A DNA stretch of 64,000 bases from Methanoregulaceae archaeon. GTDB taxonomy: Archaea > Halobacteriota > Methanomicrobia > Methanomicrobiales > Methanospirillaceae. The translations under genes and the position numbers were made by a program. Positions 27,543-35,935 of this stretch are shown in pieces. Location of the stretch: contig JAJFVA010000010.1 of the NCBI GenBank assembly GCA_021371995.1, positions 1-64,000 on the forward strand, in the 5' to 3' direction. How positions within the stretch are numbered: position 1 is the first letter of the stretch; each line of letters opens with the position of its first letter. The notes under the pieces are model-generated. The model ran no database searches, was not told where the DNA came from, and saw only the letters and a list, made by a program, of their open reading frames with translations.

Positions 27543-29278
27543 CGCTCTGCCTCCAGCGCACTAAGAGTTCCATCAATCTGGTTGATCAGGTCCTTTATTT
27601 TTTCAATATCGGTGAGCTCCTTCATTCGTCCTATCTCTGTTTTCACGGGCAGCTTCAGGATCTTGGCGAGGGGGACACCTTTCCCCATGGCCTGATTCAC
27701 CCGCTCGTAGAATGAAAGTATTACCCGGAGCATCCAGTACTGCTTTTCAAGTGAGCAAAAGGAATCTATGTCATGATAGGCACTCTGCTGGAGGAAATCT
27801 TCCCGAATCATCCGGGTAATCTCAAGAATTGCCTTTTCGCTTTCGGGCAGTGCATCCGGGCCGACCAGTTGCACGATTTCCTGCAGCTCAACTTCCTTCT
27901 GGAGGAGATACATTGCAAGTGCCCTGAGATCCTTCCAGTCAGAAAAACCGCTTGTGGCAAACCAGTCTTTGATCTGGTCCAGGTAGAGGGAGTAACTCTT
28001 AATCCAGTTCACTGAGGGGAAGTGTCTCCGGTATGCAAGACTCGTATCAAGAGCCCAGAATGTACCTGCAATGCGCAGGGTGTTCTGGGTTATCGGCTCT
28101 GAAAAATCCCCGCCCGGCGGAGAGACAGCACCGACCACGGTTACTGACCCCTTCCGTTCGTCAGAACCAAGGCAGACCACACGCCCTGCACGCTCGTAGA
28201 ATGCGGCAAGACGTGTTGCCAGGTATGCCGGGTAGCCCTCTTCTCCGGGCATCTCTTCGAGCCGGCCTGAAACCTCACGTAATGCCTCACCCCACCGTGA
28301 AGTGGAATCGGCCATCAGAGCGACATCATATCCCATATCGCGGTAGTATTCAGCGAGGGTGATTCCGGTGTAGATGGAGGCTTCCCGGGCAGCAACAGGC
28401 ATGTTGGAAGTGTTGGCAATCAGAATTGTACGCTGGATCAGGGGGCGCTTCGTTCTTGGATCGAGAAGCTCTGGGAATTCGGTGAGCACGTCAGTCATCT
28501 CGTTCCCCCGCTCTCCGCAACCGATGTAGACAACGATCTGGGTATCGGACCATTTGGCCAGTGTCTGCTCTGCTACTGTTTTTCCGGTACCGAATCCGCC
28601 AGGAATCATCGCAGTCCCACCTTTGGTCACAGGAAAAAGCGTGTCAAATACCCTTTGACCTGTAACAAGCAATGTATCAGGGTCCATCTTTCTCTGGTAG
28701 GGTCTCCCCTTTCTTACCGGCCAGGTCTGCAGCATAGGTATCTGATCACCGTTATCGAGGATACAAACCGGTTCATCAATGGTAAAATTGCCACCGTGGA
28801 TATCCTTTACAGTCCCGGAAACATACGGAGGTATCATGACCCGGTGTTCGAGATGATACTCTGTTACTGTTCCGATGATGTCACCACCGGATACCTGATC
28901 GCCCTTCTTCACCTTTGGCGTAAACTCCCATTTAGCGTCGTGTAAGAGTCCGGGGAGCGTCACTCCCCGGGAGATGAAACTTCCGGTCTTCTCTGCGAGA
29001 AGAGGGAGCGGCCGCTGAATACCATCATAGATAGAAGAGAGGAGGCCTGGTCCGAGCTCGACTGAAAGTGGCAGCCCGGTATTGGTAACTTTCTCGCCTA
29101 TCTGCAGGCCGGTTGTATCCTCGTAGACCTGGATAACGGCCTGATCATTATCCAGCCGTATGATCTCACCATTCAGCTTCTGCTCCCCTACCTTCACCAC
29201 GTCATACATCCGGGATCCCCGCATCCCTTCAGAGAGGACAACAGGGCCCGAAATTCTGGATATACCACCAACAATCAT
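27539..29278 (-). CDS. atpA: A1Ao ATP synthase subunit A (catalytic)
   Basis: A 579-residue catalytic subunit. The P-loop reads GGFGTGKTV, the bulge region ([21 protein letters not shown]) sits N-terminal to it, and [20 protein letters not shown] carries the Walker B region. It drives ATP synthesis from the ion gradient made by methanogenesis and Ech. No intein is present, unlike in some archaeal atpA genes. Confidence 0.97.
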   Translation of the reverse strand: MIVGGISRISGPVVLSEGMRGSRMYDVVKVGEQKLNGEIIRLDNDQAVIQVYEDTTGLQIGEKVTNTGLPLSVELGPGLLSSIYDGIQRPLPLLAEKTGSFISRGVTLPGLLHDAKWEFTPKVKKGDQVSGGDIIGTVTEYHLEHRVMIPPYVSGTVKDIHGGNFTIDEPVCILDNGDQIPMLQTWPVRKGRPYQRKMDPDTLLVTGQRVFDTLFPVTKGGTAMIPGGFGTGKTVAEQTLAKWSDTQIVVYIGCGERGNEMTDVLTEFPELLDPRTKRPLIQRTILIANTSNMPVAAREASIYTGITLAEYYRDMGYDVALMADSTSRWGEALREVSGRLEEMPGEEGYPAYLATRLAAFYERAGRVVCLGSDERKGSVTVVGAVSPPGGDFSEPITQNTLRIAGTFWALDTSLAYRRHFPSVNWIKSYSLYLDQIKDWFATSGFSDWKDLRALAMYLLQKEVELQEIVQLVGPDALPESEKAILEITRMIREDFLQQSAYHDIDSFCSLEKQYWMLRVILSFYERVNQAMGKGVPLAKILKLPVKTEIGRMKELTDIEKIKDLINQIDGTLSALEAER

Positions 29279-29282
29279 ACAG

Positions 29283-29603
29283 TCACTTCCTCAGCACGAT
29301 ATTATACCCGATTGCTCTTCTCAGCAGCCCCTCGATATAACTGGTCCTGTCCAGCCTCTTTGCACGGGAAGGGATTGGGATGATGATGGGTCGGTAGGAT
29401 TTCTCAATTTTCTCCATCATTTTTTCGTCCAGTGACATCATGTAATCCTCATTAATTGCAATAATGCCGGTATCATCTTTCAGGAGGAGAGAGGGAAGCA
29501 ATTGACGAACCTCTTCGGAATTCTGGATCTCCATTACATCAACTCCGGCAAGGCGGAACCCGGGAGCGGTATCAGGATCGGTTACGACGATGAACTTATA
29601 CAC
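29283..29603 (-). CDS. atpF: A1Ao ATP synthase subunit F
   Basis: About 106 residues. The GTG at 29603, eight bases inside the end of atpC, is chosen because homology starts there ([20 protein letters not shown]). The body [20 protein letters not shown] and C-terminal PIIIPIPSR match subunit F of the central stalk. The frame is open further upstream but that part is the atpC sequence in another frame. Confidence 0.92.
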   Translation of the reverse strand: MYKFIVVTDPDTAPGFRLAGVDVMEIQNSEEVRQLLPSLLLKDDTGIIAINEDYMMSLDEKMMEKIEKSYRPIIIPIPSRAKRLDRTSYIEGLLRRAIGYNIVLRK

Positions 29604-30648
29604 TGATGAGCGCCTCCCTGAGATCTTTTTCAGGCACTTCGGTGACCTTGCACCGGGCAATGACGCGGATATTCGTAACCTCGGTATATTTTGCCCAGAT
29701 GTATGCAATCGGTATGGCGATGGAGAGGGGATCTCCGAGAAACTGACTTATCGCCTTTTTAACGAGATATCGTTCCAGTTCCTTTTCAAAGGCCGAAATC
29801 TTTTCTGCTGCGATGTATTCCGGAGGAATCTTTGTGATGAACTGGTACGGCGTCTGCTCAAGGTATTTCAGCGCTCCCTCAATTGTTCCAGTTTTCATCA
29901 TCGTGAGGAGTTTATTGGCATCAAATTCGGGGCTTCCTTTCACGAAATAGCGTTTTACTTCATCAGGATCTATCCGGTCCCGTATCGCACGTAACACCGT
30001 TTTTATGTTGTTGATATCGATCTCAGTGATTAAAATATTCTTAAGGACACGGGCATCGTCCGATTCCGAGGTTTTCACCTTTGAAATGGCGTCTTCATAG
30101 TAGAATGTGTCAAGGGCATATTCAAGCACCAGCATGTCCCCGGTATCAGTGAATTCCTTGAAGTTGAGGATCAGGGGGCGTGCATATACCATGCCCCAGG
30201 TAGCGAGAAGATCGATGACTGCCTTGACATCAGGCTGTTTTACCAGTTCGGTGAGTGCTGCCTCATCAAGTTCTCCTGCAGGAATCATGCATTCGAGAAT
30301 TTCAGATGGATTTTCCTGAATTTTTTTTCCCCTGAGGATGGTCTTGATATTCTGAACATCCCAGCGACTGAGGATAATAGCAAGAAATGCCTCTGTATCA
30401 CCTCCCTTGATGAGAGTCAGGATCGATCTGAACCTTTTTACAAGGTCTTTTCGGATAGCGACCTCAATACGGTTAATACCAGAATACAGCACCCCTGCCT
30501 TTTCCAGTTCTTCCCTGTATGCCGTTTTTTCAAGCTCGGTAATAAGGGAATCAATATCAGGCTTGTTGATAAGTTGTTCAAGAAGCGATGGATCAAGCAG
30601 GCGGCTCTTCATAGCCCTTATCCGTGCATTGACGTAGGCATACTCCAT
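29596..30648 (-). CDS. atpC: A1Ao ATP synthase subunit C
   Basis: About 350 residues, the V-type d/C subunit that caps the rotor ring. The ATG at 30648 (MEYAYVNARIRAMKSRLL) is the family start and follows the atpE stop by one base; an earlier in-frame ATG overlaps atpE. The LLDPSLLEQLINKPDIDSLI and ITEIDINNIKTVLRA repeats are typical of the three-fold pseudo-symmetric helical fold. Confidence 0.94.
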   Translation of the reverse strand: MEYAYVNARIRAMKSRLLDPSLLEQLINKPDIDSLITELEKTAYREELEKAGVLYSGINRIEVAIRKDLVKRFRSILTLIKGGDTEAFLAIILSRWDVQNIKTILRGKKIQENPSEILECMIPAGELDEAALTELVKQPDVKAVIDLLATWGMVYARPLILNFKEFTDTGDMLVLEYALDTFYYEDAISKVKTSESDDARVLKNILITEIDINNIKTVLRAIRDRIDPDEVKRYFVKGSPEFDANKLLTMMKTGTIEGALKYLEQTPYQFITKIPPEYIAAEKISAFEKELERYLVKKAISQFLGDPLSIAIPIAYIWAKYTEVTNIRVIARCKVTEVPEKDLREALISV

Positions 30649-30649
30649 G

Positions 30650-31234
30650 TCACTCACCGAATAACACTGAGAACATTTCGGGCCTATAGATCTCCTTCGC
30701 TTTTTTGAGCCGGGATTCAAGGGTATTAAATACTACAAAGCGTTCATCATGGCTGTATGCATTCACCCCTCCGGCAGAGGTCAGATCCGCTATTATTTCA
30801 CCGGAGACTTTCTGTTCATTCAGAATATCCTTCAGGAGTGCTTCATCCCTTTTATCGATGTGAAGAATAACTCCATCGCTACCGAGATCCCCCAGTGCTT
30901 CCCCGAGCAATACTTTCAGGATCTCCCTGTATTTTTGGTGTTCACGTATGGATCCCAGATTCCGGACGGCTTCTTCAAAAACTTTCTCATAAACCTCGTT
31001 TTTGGCTTTTATGACCTCCATGCGGCTTTTTCCCCGAACCTCGGAAAGGATCTTGTTTCTCTGTATTGCCACCGATTGCGTTGCATCCTCCATGAACCGT
31101 TTTTTAATTGGCAGGTCCTTTGCCTGTGCCTCACTGATAATTTCATCTGCCTCGGCCTTTGAGCGATCCTGTATCTCGGAAATACGTTCCTCGCCGCTCA
31201 CTTCTACAGCCTTGATCAGATCGTCAATTGCCAT
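30650..31234 (-). CDS. atpE: A1Ao ATP synthase subunit E (peripheral stalk)
   Basis: A 194-residue subunit. The N-terminal two-thirds is a charged coiled coil (EISEIQDRSKAEADEIISEA), and the C-terminal globular part has GGVNAYSHDERFVVFNTLESR. It pairs with subunit H in the peripheral stalk. It starts 66 bases after atpK. Confidence 0.94.
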   Translation of the reverse strand: MAIDDLIKAVEVSGEERISEIQDRSKAEADEIISEAQAKDLPIKKRFMEDATQSVAIQRNKILSEVRGKSRMEVIKAKNEVYEKVFEEAVRNLGSIREHQKYREILKVLLGEALGDLGSDGVILHIDKRDEALLKDILNEQKVSGEIIADLTSAGGVNAYSHDERFVVFNTLESRLKKAKEIYRPEMFSVLFGE

Positions 31235-31300
31235 GGTTCACCCATTCTTTTCGATGTTCCAGAGGGATTCGATTACCATATGATTCTCGCTTTTCTCGGT

Positions 31301-31519
31301 TCACACCAGCATGATCATGATCATGGATGCAACCACAAAACCAAGAATGACAAGGGTCTCAGGAATTGCCACCAGGATAATCATCAGTCCGAAAGTTTCC
31401 GGTTTTTCTGCAATCGTTCCCGCTCCCGCTGCGCCAATCTTTGACTGTGCAATCCCGGTACCGAGCGCTCCAAGCCCGAATGCGATGCCTGCCCCAATGG
31501 GGATTCCGAAATCAACCAT
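31301..31519 (-). CDS. atpK: A1Ao ATP synthase proteolipid subunit K (c-ring)
   Basis: A 72-residue, two-helix proteolipid. Helix 1 has GLGALGTGIAQSKIG with a mid-helix Gln, and helix 2 has IPETLVILGFVVA with the ion-carrying Glu followed by Thr. A Gln plus Glu-Thr pair fits sodium or mixed sodium/proton binding known in methanogen c-rings, though the sequence alone does not settle it. It starts 200 bases after atpI, the largest gap in the operon. Confidence 0.94.
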   Translation of the reverse strand: MVDFGIPIGAGIAFGLGALGTGIAQSKIGAAGAGTIAEKPETFGLMIILVAIPETLVILGFVVASMIMIMLV

Positions 31520-31542
31520 TCACATCAGCCTCCATCCAAAGC

Positions 31543-31562
31543 GCCGCCCCTGCACAGGCGGC
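31543..31562 (-). promoter_or_regulatory. GC stem-loop just before atpK
   Basis: GCCGCC and GGCGGC form 6-base, all-G/C arms around an 8-base loop, about 24 bases before the atpK start in the only large gap of the operon. It could slow or process the transcript between atpI and atpK and so help raise c-subunit levels; this is inference. Confidence 0.4.
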
Positions 31563-31719
31563 ACATCGTTTTACATAATTCTGTTCTTATCTCAACGTAT
31601 CTCATCACGGCATAAGGCGATGAAATAATCAATCCTTATCATAAGCTTCAATTACATGAACAACTCCTCTCCTGTGAGATAATGATGAACTGCGGCCGGA
31701 ATACCTCCGGTCTTATGGA

Positions 31720-33672
31720 TCAAACTGATCCTCCCCCATTTTCCCTCTTGAAAGGTTTGTACATCTTTCCTCCTCCCTCGTAAAATTTTGAGTCAAACTC
31801 AACCAGATGCAGACGAAGGGAGTGCAGGAAAGGACTGAACATGGCAAGGACTATGTTAAGCGTATGGAGGAGGGCAGCAATCAGCAATCCTACCAGCGCC
31901 ACTTCCATCATTCCCCCCATCTTATTGGCAACGACCGCAAGGATGACCGATGCCATCCCTATTGCCATGATACGTGCGTAGGAGAGGATATTTCCAACGG
32001 TACTCATTATCTCAAAAACACCGAAGAAGCCTCCCCCGATGATAATAAGCGGGATTGCAACGATAATCAGAACCGCCCCCGTCGTCACCAGCGGTGCCGG
32101 GAGCGCCAAGGCGGTTGCCACAATCACCAGAATGAGTCCGGTGATCACAATCATCATTCCTGTCTTTTCGCAGATATGTTTCTTTGCTTTATCGACGTGT
32201 CTTTTACAGCTTATCTCGGTATAAGCATTAAAAATCCCGAGTCCAAGGCCTAAAAAGACATGAAACACTCCGATCGCAATAGAGATGAGGAGGAATGGAA
32301 CAATGGCCTCCATCCGGTTCCAGGTAATGCCGAGAAATGTCTGTGGCTCGAGCCATCCCATGTGCTCGCCTAAGTCTCCGAAAAATTCTCCATACAGCCA
32401 ACCAAAGAAAATTACCCAGATTGACGAAATGATTAGAATATTCATAAGATATTGTAGCCATCCCCGTTCGGGAAATTTCCACTTTACAATAAAAGCAAAA
32501 GCCATGATAATCAGGCCGTACGCAATATCTCCCACCATGATTCCGAAGAATATTGGGAAAAATATGGCCATAAGAGGACTGGGATCAAATTCAGTGGATT
32601 TGGCCGGGCTGACGACTTTCATAAGATACTCGAACGGCTTGACAAACCTGGGATTATCATAAAATGTCGGGGCCTCCGCCATTTCATTTGGAGAGAGTGT
32701 GAGTTCGTTGACAATTACCCGTCCTTTAAATTCATTTTTTAGCACATTCTTGGTTTCCTTAAGAGACTTCTTCGGAATCCATCCGGCTAATACAAATGTA
32801 TATTCAGTCTGGCCGATTTTTGAGAATATACTCAGTTCTTCAGTTCTCTCTCCAAGAATCCGGTGAAATGCGCTGAGCTCAGTGTACCACGTCGAAGAAA
32901 TTTTCTCAAGTTCAGTATTCAGTCGGGAAATATCCTGAGTTGTAGTGGTTTTTCTCTCTTCGATCAGGGTAAAAATCTCGTTAAAAGGTTTTCCCAGATA
33001 CTCAGGGGGTAACCGGACTTCATTCACATTCTGGTTGAAAAAATAGGAATGTACCTGCTCCGAATACCGCTTGTTGAAAATTGTCACCGCCGCGATGGTG
33101 GTTTCATCCAGTTCGGCAGACATCAATTCAAACTGCCGCTTTGTTATCTCTGCAAGGGCATTCCGGATGATGTCGATGACATCCTTGAACTCTTTCTGGA
33201 TGAGAAGAACAGTAACCTCGAAGCCCTCCAGCTTTGGCATACTGGTCTCGAGGGGTCGAATCTTGTCGATGATCTTCTCGTACCGGCCCAGGTTGATCAG
33301 CCCGAGTTCGAGTTCGCTCTTCTCTTTCGCGAAGGTTTTTGTGGCCACTTCCAGCTCGTTGATGACAGAATTTACACGGACAAGGAGGTTTTCATGGCTC
33401 ATCGCTTTCAGCCCGGAATAGGTATTTGCTACCGCCTTTTCATCTACCTTGATCTTTGGAAGCGTCAGGAGGATGCCCCCGATCTTCGAATATGCAACAG
33501 CGATATCCCCGACTTGTTCTCCTGTCATTTTCTTTAGGGTAATTTCACCGGGCGCAACGGGTGCAGATGCATCTTCGATATGCACAGTCCCCCTGGCGTA
33601 AAGTAAATCTAAGACATTATGGAGGTCTTTTTTTGGGCCTAATACCTGAATTTTCACCATTTTTTGGAGCAT
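31720..33672 (-). CDS. atpI: A1Ao ATP synthase subunit I (a-like membrane subunit)
   Basis: A 650-residue subunit. The N-terminal half is soluble and coiled-coil (about 1-340), the C-terminal half has about seven or eight membrane segments. The region SYARIMAIGMASVILAVVANKMG carries the conserved Arg of the ion half-channels, and the C-terminus HSLRLHLVEFDSKFYEGGG is the family end. It forms the stator part facing the K ring. Confidence 0.95.
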   Translation of the reverse strand: MLQKMVKIQVLGPKKDLHNVLDLLYARGTVHIEDASAPVAPGEITLKKMTGEQVGDIAVAYSKIGGILLTLPKIKVDEKAVANTYSGLKAMSHENLLVRVNSVINELEVATKTFAKEKSELELGLINLGRYEKIIDKIRPLETSMPKLEGFEVTVLLIQKEFKDVIDIIRNALAEITKRQFELMSAELDETTIAAVTIFNKRYSEQVHSYFFNQNVNEVRLPPEYLGKPFNEIFTLIEERKTTTTQDISRLNTELEKISSTWYTELSAFHRILGERTEELSIFSKIGQTEYTFVLAGWIPKKSLKETKNVLKNEFKGRVIVNELTLSPNEMAEAPTFYDNPRFVKPFEYLMKVVSPAKSTEFDPSPLMAIFFPIFFGIMVGDIAYGLIIMAFAFIVKWKFPERGWLQYLMNILIISSIWVIFFGWLYGEFFGDLGEHMGWLEPQTFLGITWNRMEAIVPFLLISIAIGVFHVFLGLGLGIFNAYTEISCKRHVDKAKKHICEKTGMMIVITGLILVIVATALALPAPLVTTGAVLIIVAIPLIIIGGGFFGVFEIMSTVGNILSYARIMAIGMASVILAVVANKMGGMMEVALVGLLIAALLHTLNIVLAMFSPFLHSLRLHLVEFDSKFYEGGGKMYKPFKRENGGGSV

Positions 33673-33678
33673 GACTCT

Positions 33679-33999
33679 CTATCCTGACAGAACAATGGTA
33701 ATGATTCTTTCAACAGCTTTCGGTAAATTCTTCTCCCCTTTTTTTCGAACCGTTTCTACCTCTCCTCTGGCCTGAACCCTGATATGATCCGCTTCTGACT
33801 CTACTCGTTCCATCTCTCTTCGGAGAAATTCATCAGCTTCCTTCTTTCCCTCCGCTTCTGATGAGGTAATTATCGCCAGGGATTCTTTCCTGGCCCGTTC
33901 AATCATACGATCAGCTTCAACCCGGACATCGTCGATTTTCACGCTTACTTCCAGTTCTTTCTCCCGGATTTGTGCTAGTAGTGATTTCTCAACGGGCAT
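33679..33999 (-). CDS. atpH: A1Ao ATP synthase subunit H (peripheral stalk)
   Basis: A 106-residue, nearly all-helical coiled-coil protein (VKIDDVRVEADRMIERARKE) of the subunit H type, the partner of subunit E. First gene of the operon, 6 bases before atpI. GAGG lies about 10 bases before the start. Confidence 0.9.
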   Translation of the reverse strand: MPVEKSLLAQIREKELEVSVKIDDVRVEADRMIERARKESLAIITSSEAEGKKEADEFLRREMERVESEADHIRVQARGEVETVRKKGEKNLPKAVERIITIVLSG

Positions 34000-34451
34000 G
34001 TTTCGATCCTCGTAAACAGGTGTTCACTTGTCATTACCGTTCTCCTCCCCGTTACCCTCAAACCAATCGCTCACAGACCATGTCGGCTTTTAAGCAGTGA
34101 AGTGACTCCAAACTGGGGAACCGGGCCTTCAACCCTGAAACCTGACCCTTTCCCTGCATTTGCTATACGCTCTTCGCAGCGCCTCATTGTCGCTATTTTC
34201 AGTCTCTCAATCATTTCACTGTTTGGAAGCGGCATGTGAATTCCCCGCAATTCTCAAGCGGGATTGCTGAACCCTTGCTTTCACAGATGATATATTTTGC
34301 CCTCCTGCTTTTTATCTCACGAGAGACAAAAGACAACCCATCAGAAATGAACTTTTCTATTGAAATTATCCAGGCCCAGTCCGGACATTATTTAAGTATC
34401 CTACTGCTTATTTCAGGTATTGAATGACAAGTAGGGAACGGGGTCCGGGGT
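34000..34451. promoter_or_regulatory. Divergent promoter region between atp operon and universal stress gene
   Basis: No gene is recognised in these 452 bases. On the minus strand a TATA-like AAAATATATC at about 34289-34298 could serve the atp operon with a leader of about 260 bases; on the plus strand TTATTTAAGT at 34388-34397 could serve the universal stress gene, with a leader of about 35 bases. Both calls rest on sequence only. Confidence 0.4.
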
Positions 34452-35345
34452 ATGTTCAGTAAAGTACTATTTGCAACTGATTTTTCTGAATATGCAAAGA
34501 AGACACTTGATTGCATCGCAGGTTTCCCCGGGGCCAGGGACATCATAATGCTCCATGTACTCGAAGAGGCACGATCTCCACGAGGAGGTGGCGAGATAGG
34601 TGAGGTGTTCTCCCCTGAGGAAAGAAATTTACTCCGGGATGAGAAACGCCGTCTTGAGGCATTCGCCAAAAATCTGAGGGTGACGACGGTTGTAAAAACA
34701 TCGTCAGATATTGCCGGGGCAATTCTCGATACAGCTGATGAGAAAGACGTTTCCCTCATTGTAGTCGGCGCACGCGGGAAGAGCCTCATGGATGGTATCC
34801 TTCTTGGCAGTGTGTCGATGGCAATCCTCCGCCGCAGCAGGATCAATGTGCTGATCATGCGCCATAAAATTTCCGAGAGCCTGACAGGGAAGACCTATGA
34901 AATGATCTGCCCGATGATACTCTCCAGGGTCCTCTGTCCTATTGATTTTTCGGAGTACTCAGACCGTGCGATAGACCTTGTCAGCAGGACAAAGGGGGTT
35001 GGAGAGGTCATCCTTCTCAATATTGTTTCCCGGGGAGAGACAGAGGCAGAGATTGAAGATGCCGTTGAGAAGGTAAAGGTTCAGATAGAAGCAGTTCGCG
35101 AAACTCTTGCAGTTAAGGGTATCAGGGTCAGGGCAATCGTCAGAACAGGGAATCCTGGTTCAGAGATTTCGGGAATTGCCGATGAAGAGGACGTATCGGT
35201 AATCTGGATTAGTTCCCATGGAAAAGGCTGGTTCCGTGAACTCTTACTCGGAAGTACAGCGTATACGGTCGCTATGAACGCAAAACGGCCGGTTATCATC
35301 ATCCGTACATCCAAACTCAAAAGGAACGAACGAGGCAATATCTGA
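34452..35345 (+). CDS. Tandem universal stress protein (two UspA domains)
   Basis: A 297-residue protein made of two UspA domains. Domain 1 starts FSKVLFATDFSEYAKKTLD and ends with VVGARGKSLMDGILLGSVS; domain 2 starts LSRVLCPIDFSEYSDRAID and ends with SSHGKGWFRELLLGSTA. Both keep the G-x2-G-x9-G-(S/T) type nucleotide-binding loop at least in part, so ATP binding is possible. It is the only plus-strand gene between the two ATPase operons. Confidence 0.92.
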   Translation: MFSKVLFATDFSEYAKKTLDCIAGFPGARDIIMLHVLEEARSPRGGGEIGEVFSPEERNLLRDEKRRLEAFAKNLRVTTVVKTSSDIAGAILDTADEKDVSLIVVGARGKSLMDGILLGSVSMAILRRSRINVLIMRHKISESLTGKTYEMICPMILSRVLCPIDFSEYSDRAIDLVSRTKGVGEVILLNIVSRGETEAEIEDAVEKVKVQIEAVRETLAVKGIRVRAIVRTGNPGSEISGIADEEDVSVIWISSHGKGWFRELLLGSTAYTVAMNAKRPVIIIRTSKLKRNERGNI

Positions 35346-35484
35346 TAAAAAATTCATACATGTATGACGTATGACGTTGCCTGATCTGGCGAAAATTAAT
35401 TTTTAGATTGCTCCTGCCATAAAATAATACGACTCTTCTTGTTGGAAAAACGGGAATATTCCTCTCCAAAATATTTAAAAAAAT

Positions 35485-35922
35485 TCATACTACTGCGAAT
35501 CTCCCAAGGACGCCAAGGGTAAAAGCCATCACAAGCAGAGCAACGGTCTCGGTCAAACCAAGGATAATCATGAGATTTCCAAATCCTTTCCCTGTTTCTC
35601 CCATTGCATCGCAGGCACATGCACCACACTTGCCCTGGAAATATGCAGAGAGGCCAATGGCCGCGCCGCAAAAAGCGCCGATACCCCAAAGGTCATTCCC
35701 TTGTATCGCAAGGTCAACCATCGTGTTCATCACGATAAAGCCATAAATTGTCTGGGTGAGCGGTGCAGCGGCAAACGCAACAAGCATAAATGCCGCTGGC
35801 TTGTTCTGGACGTAATTCTTTTTCCAGGCACCAATCGCAGCCATTCCGGCAGTACCAGATCCTGCTGCAGATCCCAATGCAGACAAGCCAAGTACCAGGC
35901 CTAATCCAAGATCCATTGTCAT
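35485..35922 (-). CDS. ntpK: V-type ATPase proteolipid subunit K (four-helix, second ATPase)
   Basis: About 145 residues forming a duplicated hairpin with four membrane helices. Helix 2 has APLTQTIYGF, helix 3 has AYFQGK and helix 4 has LTETVALL. These line up with Thr64-Gln65, Gln110 and Glu139 of Enterococcus hirae NtpK, the known sodium ligands, and there is only one ion-binding Glu per double hairpin. The ATG at 35922 follows GGAAGAT; the open frame before it overlaps the I-subunit gene. Last gene of the second operon. Confidence 0.9.
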   Translation of the reverse strand: MTMDLGLGLVLGLSALGSAAGSGTAGMAAIGAWKKNYVQNKPAAFMLVAFAAAPLTQTIYGFIVMNTMVDLAIQGNDLWGIGAFCGAAIGLSAYFQGKCGACACDAMGETGKGFGNLMIILGLTETVALLVMAFTLGVLGRFAVV

Positions 35923-35935
35923 GATATCTTCCTTT

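Noticed and set aside
31807-32253. A His/Asn-rich 148-codon plus-strand frame
   Set aside because: It is antisense to membrane helices of atpI; composition is typical of a complement of hydrophobic codons.
35340-35400. Short direct repeat ATGTATGACGTATGACGT after the universal stress gene
   Set aside because: Two copies of about 8 bases only; likely chance.
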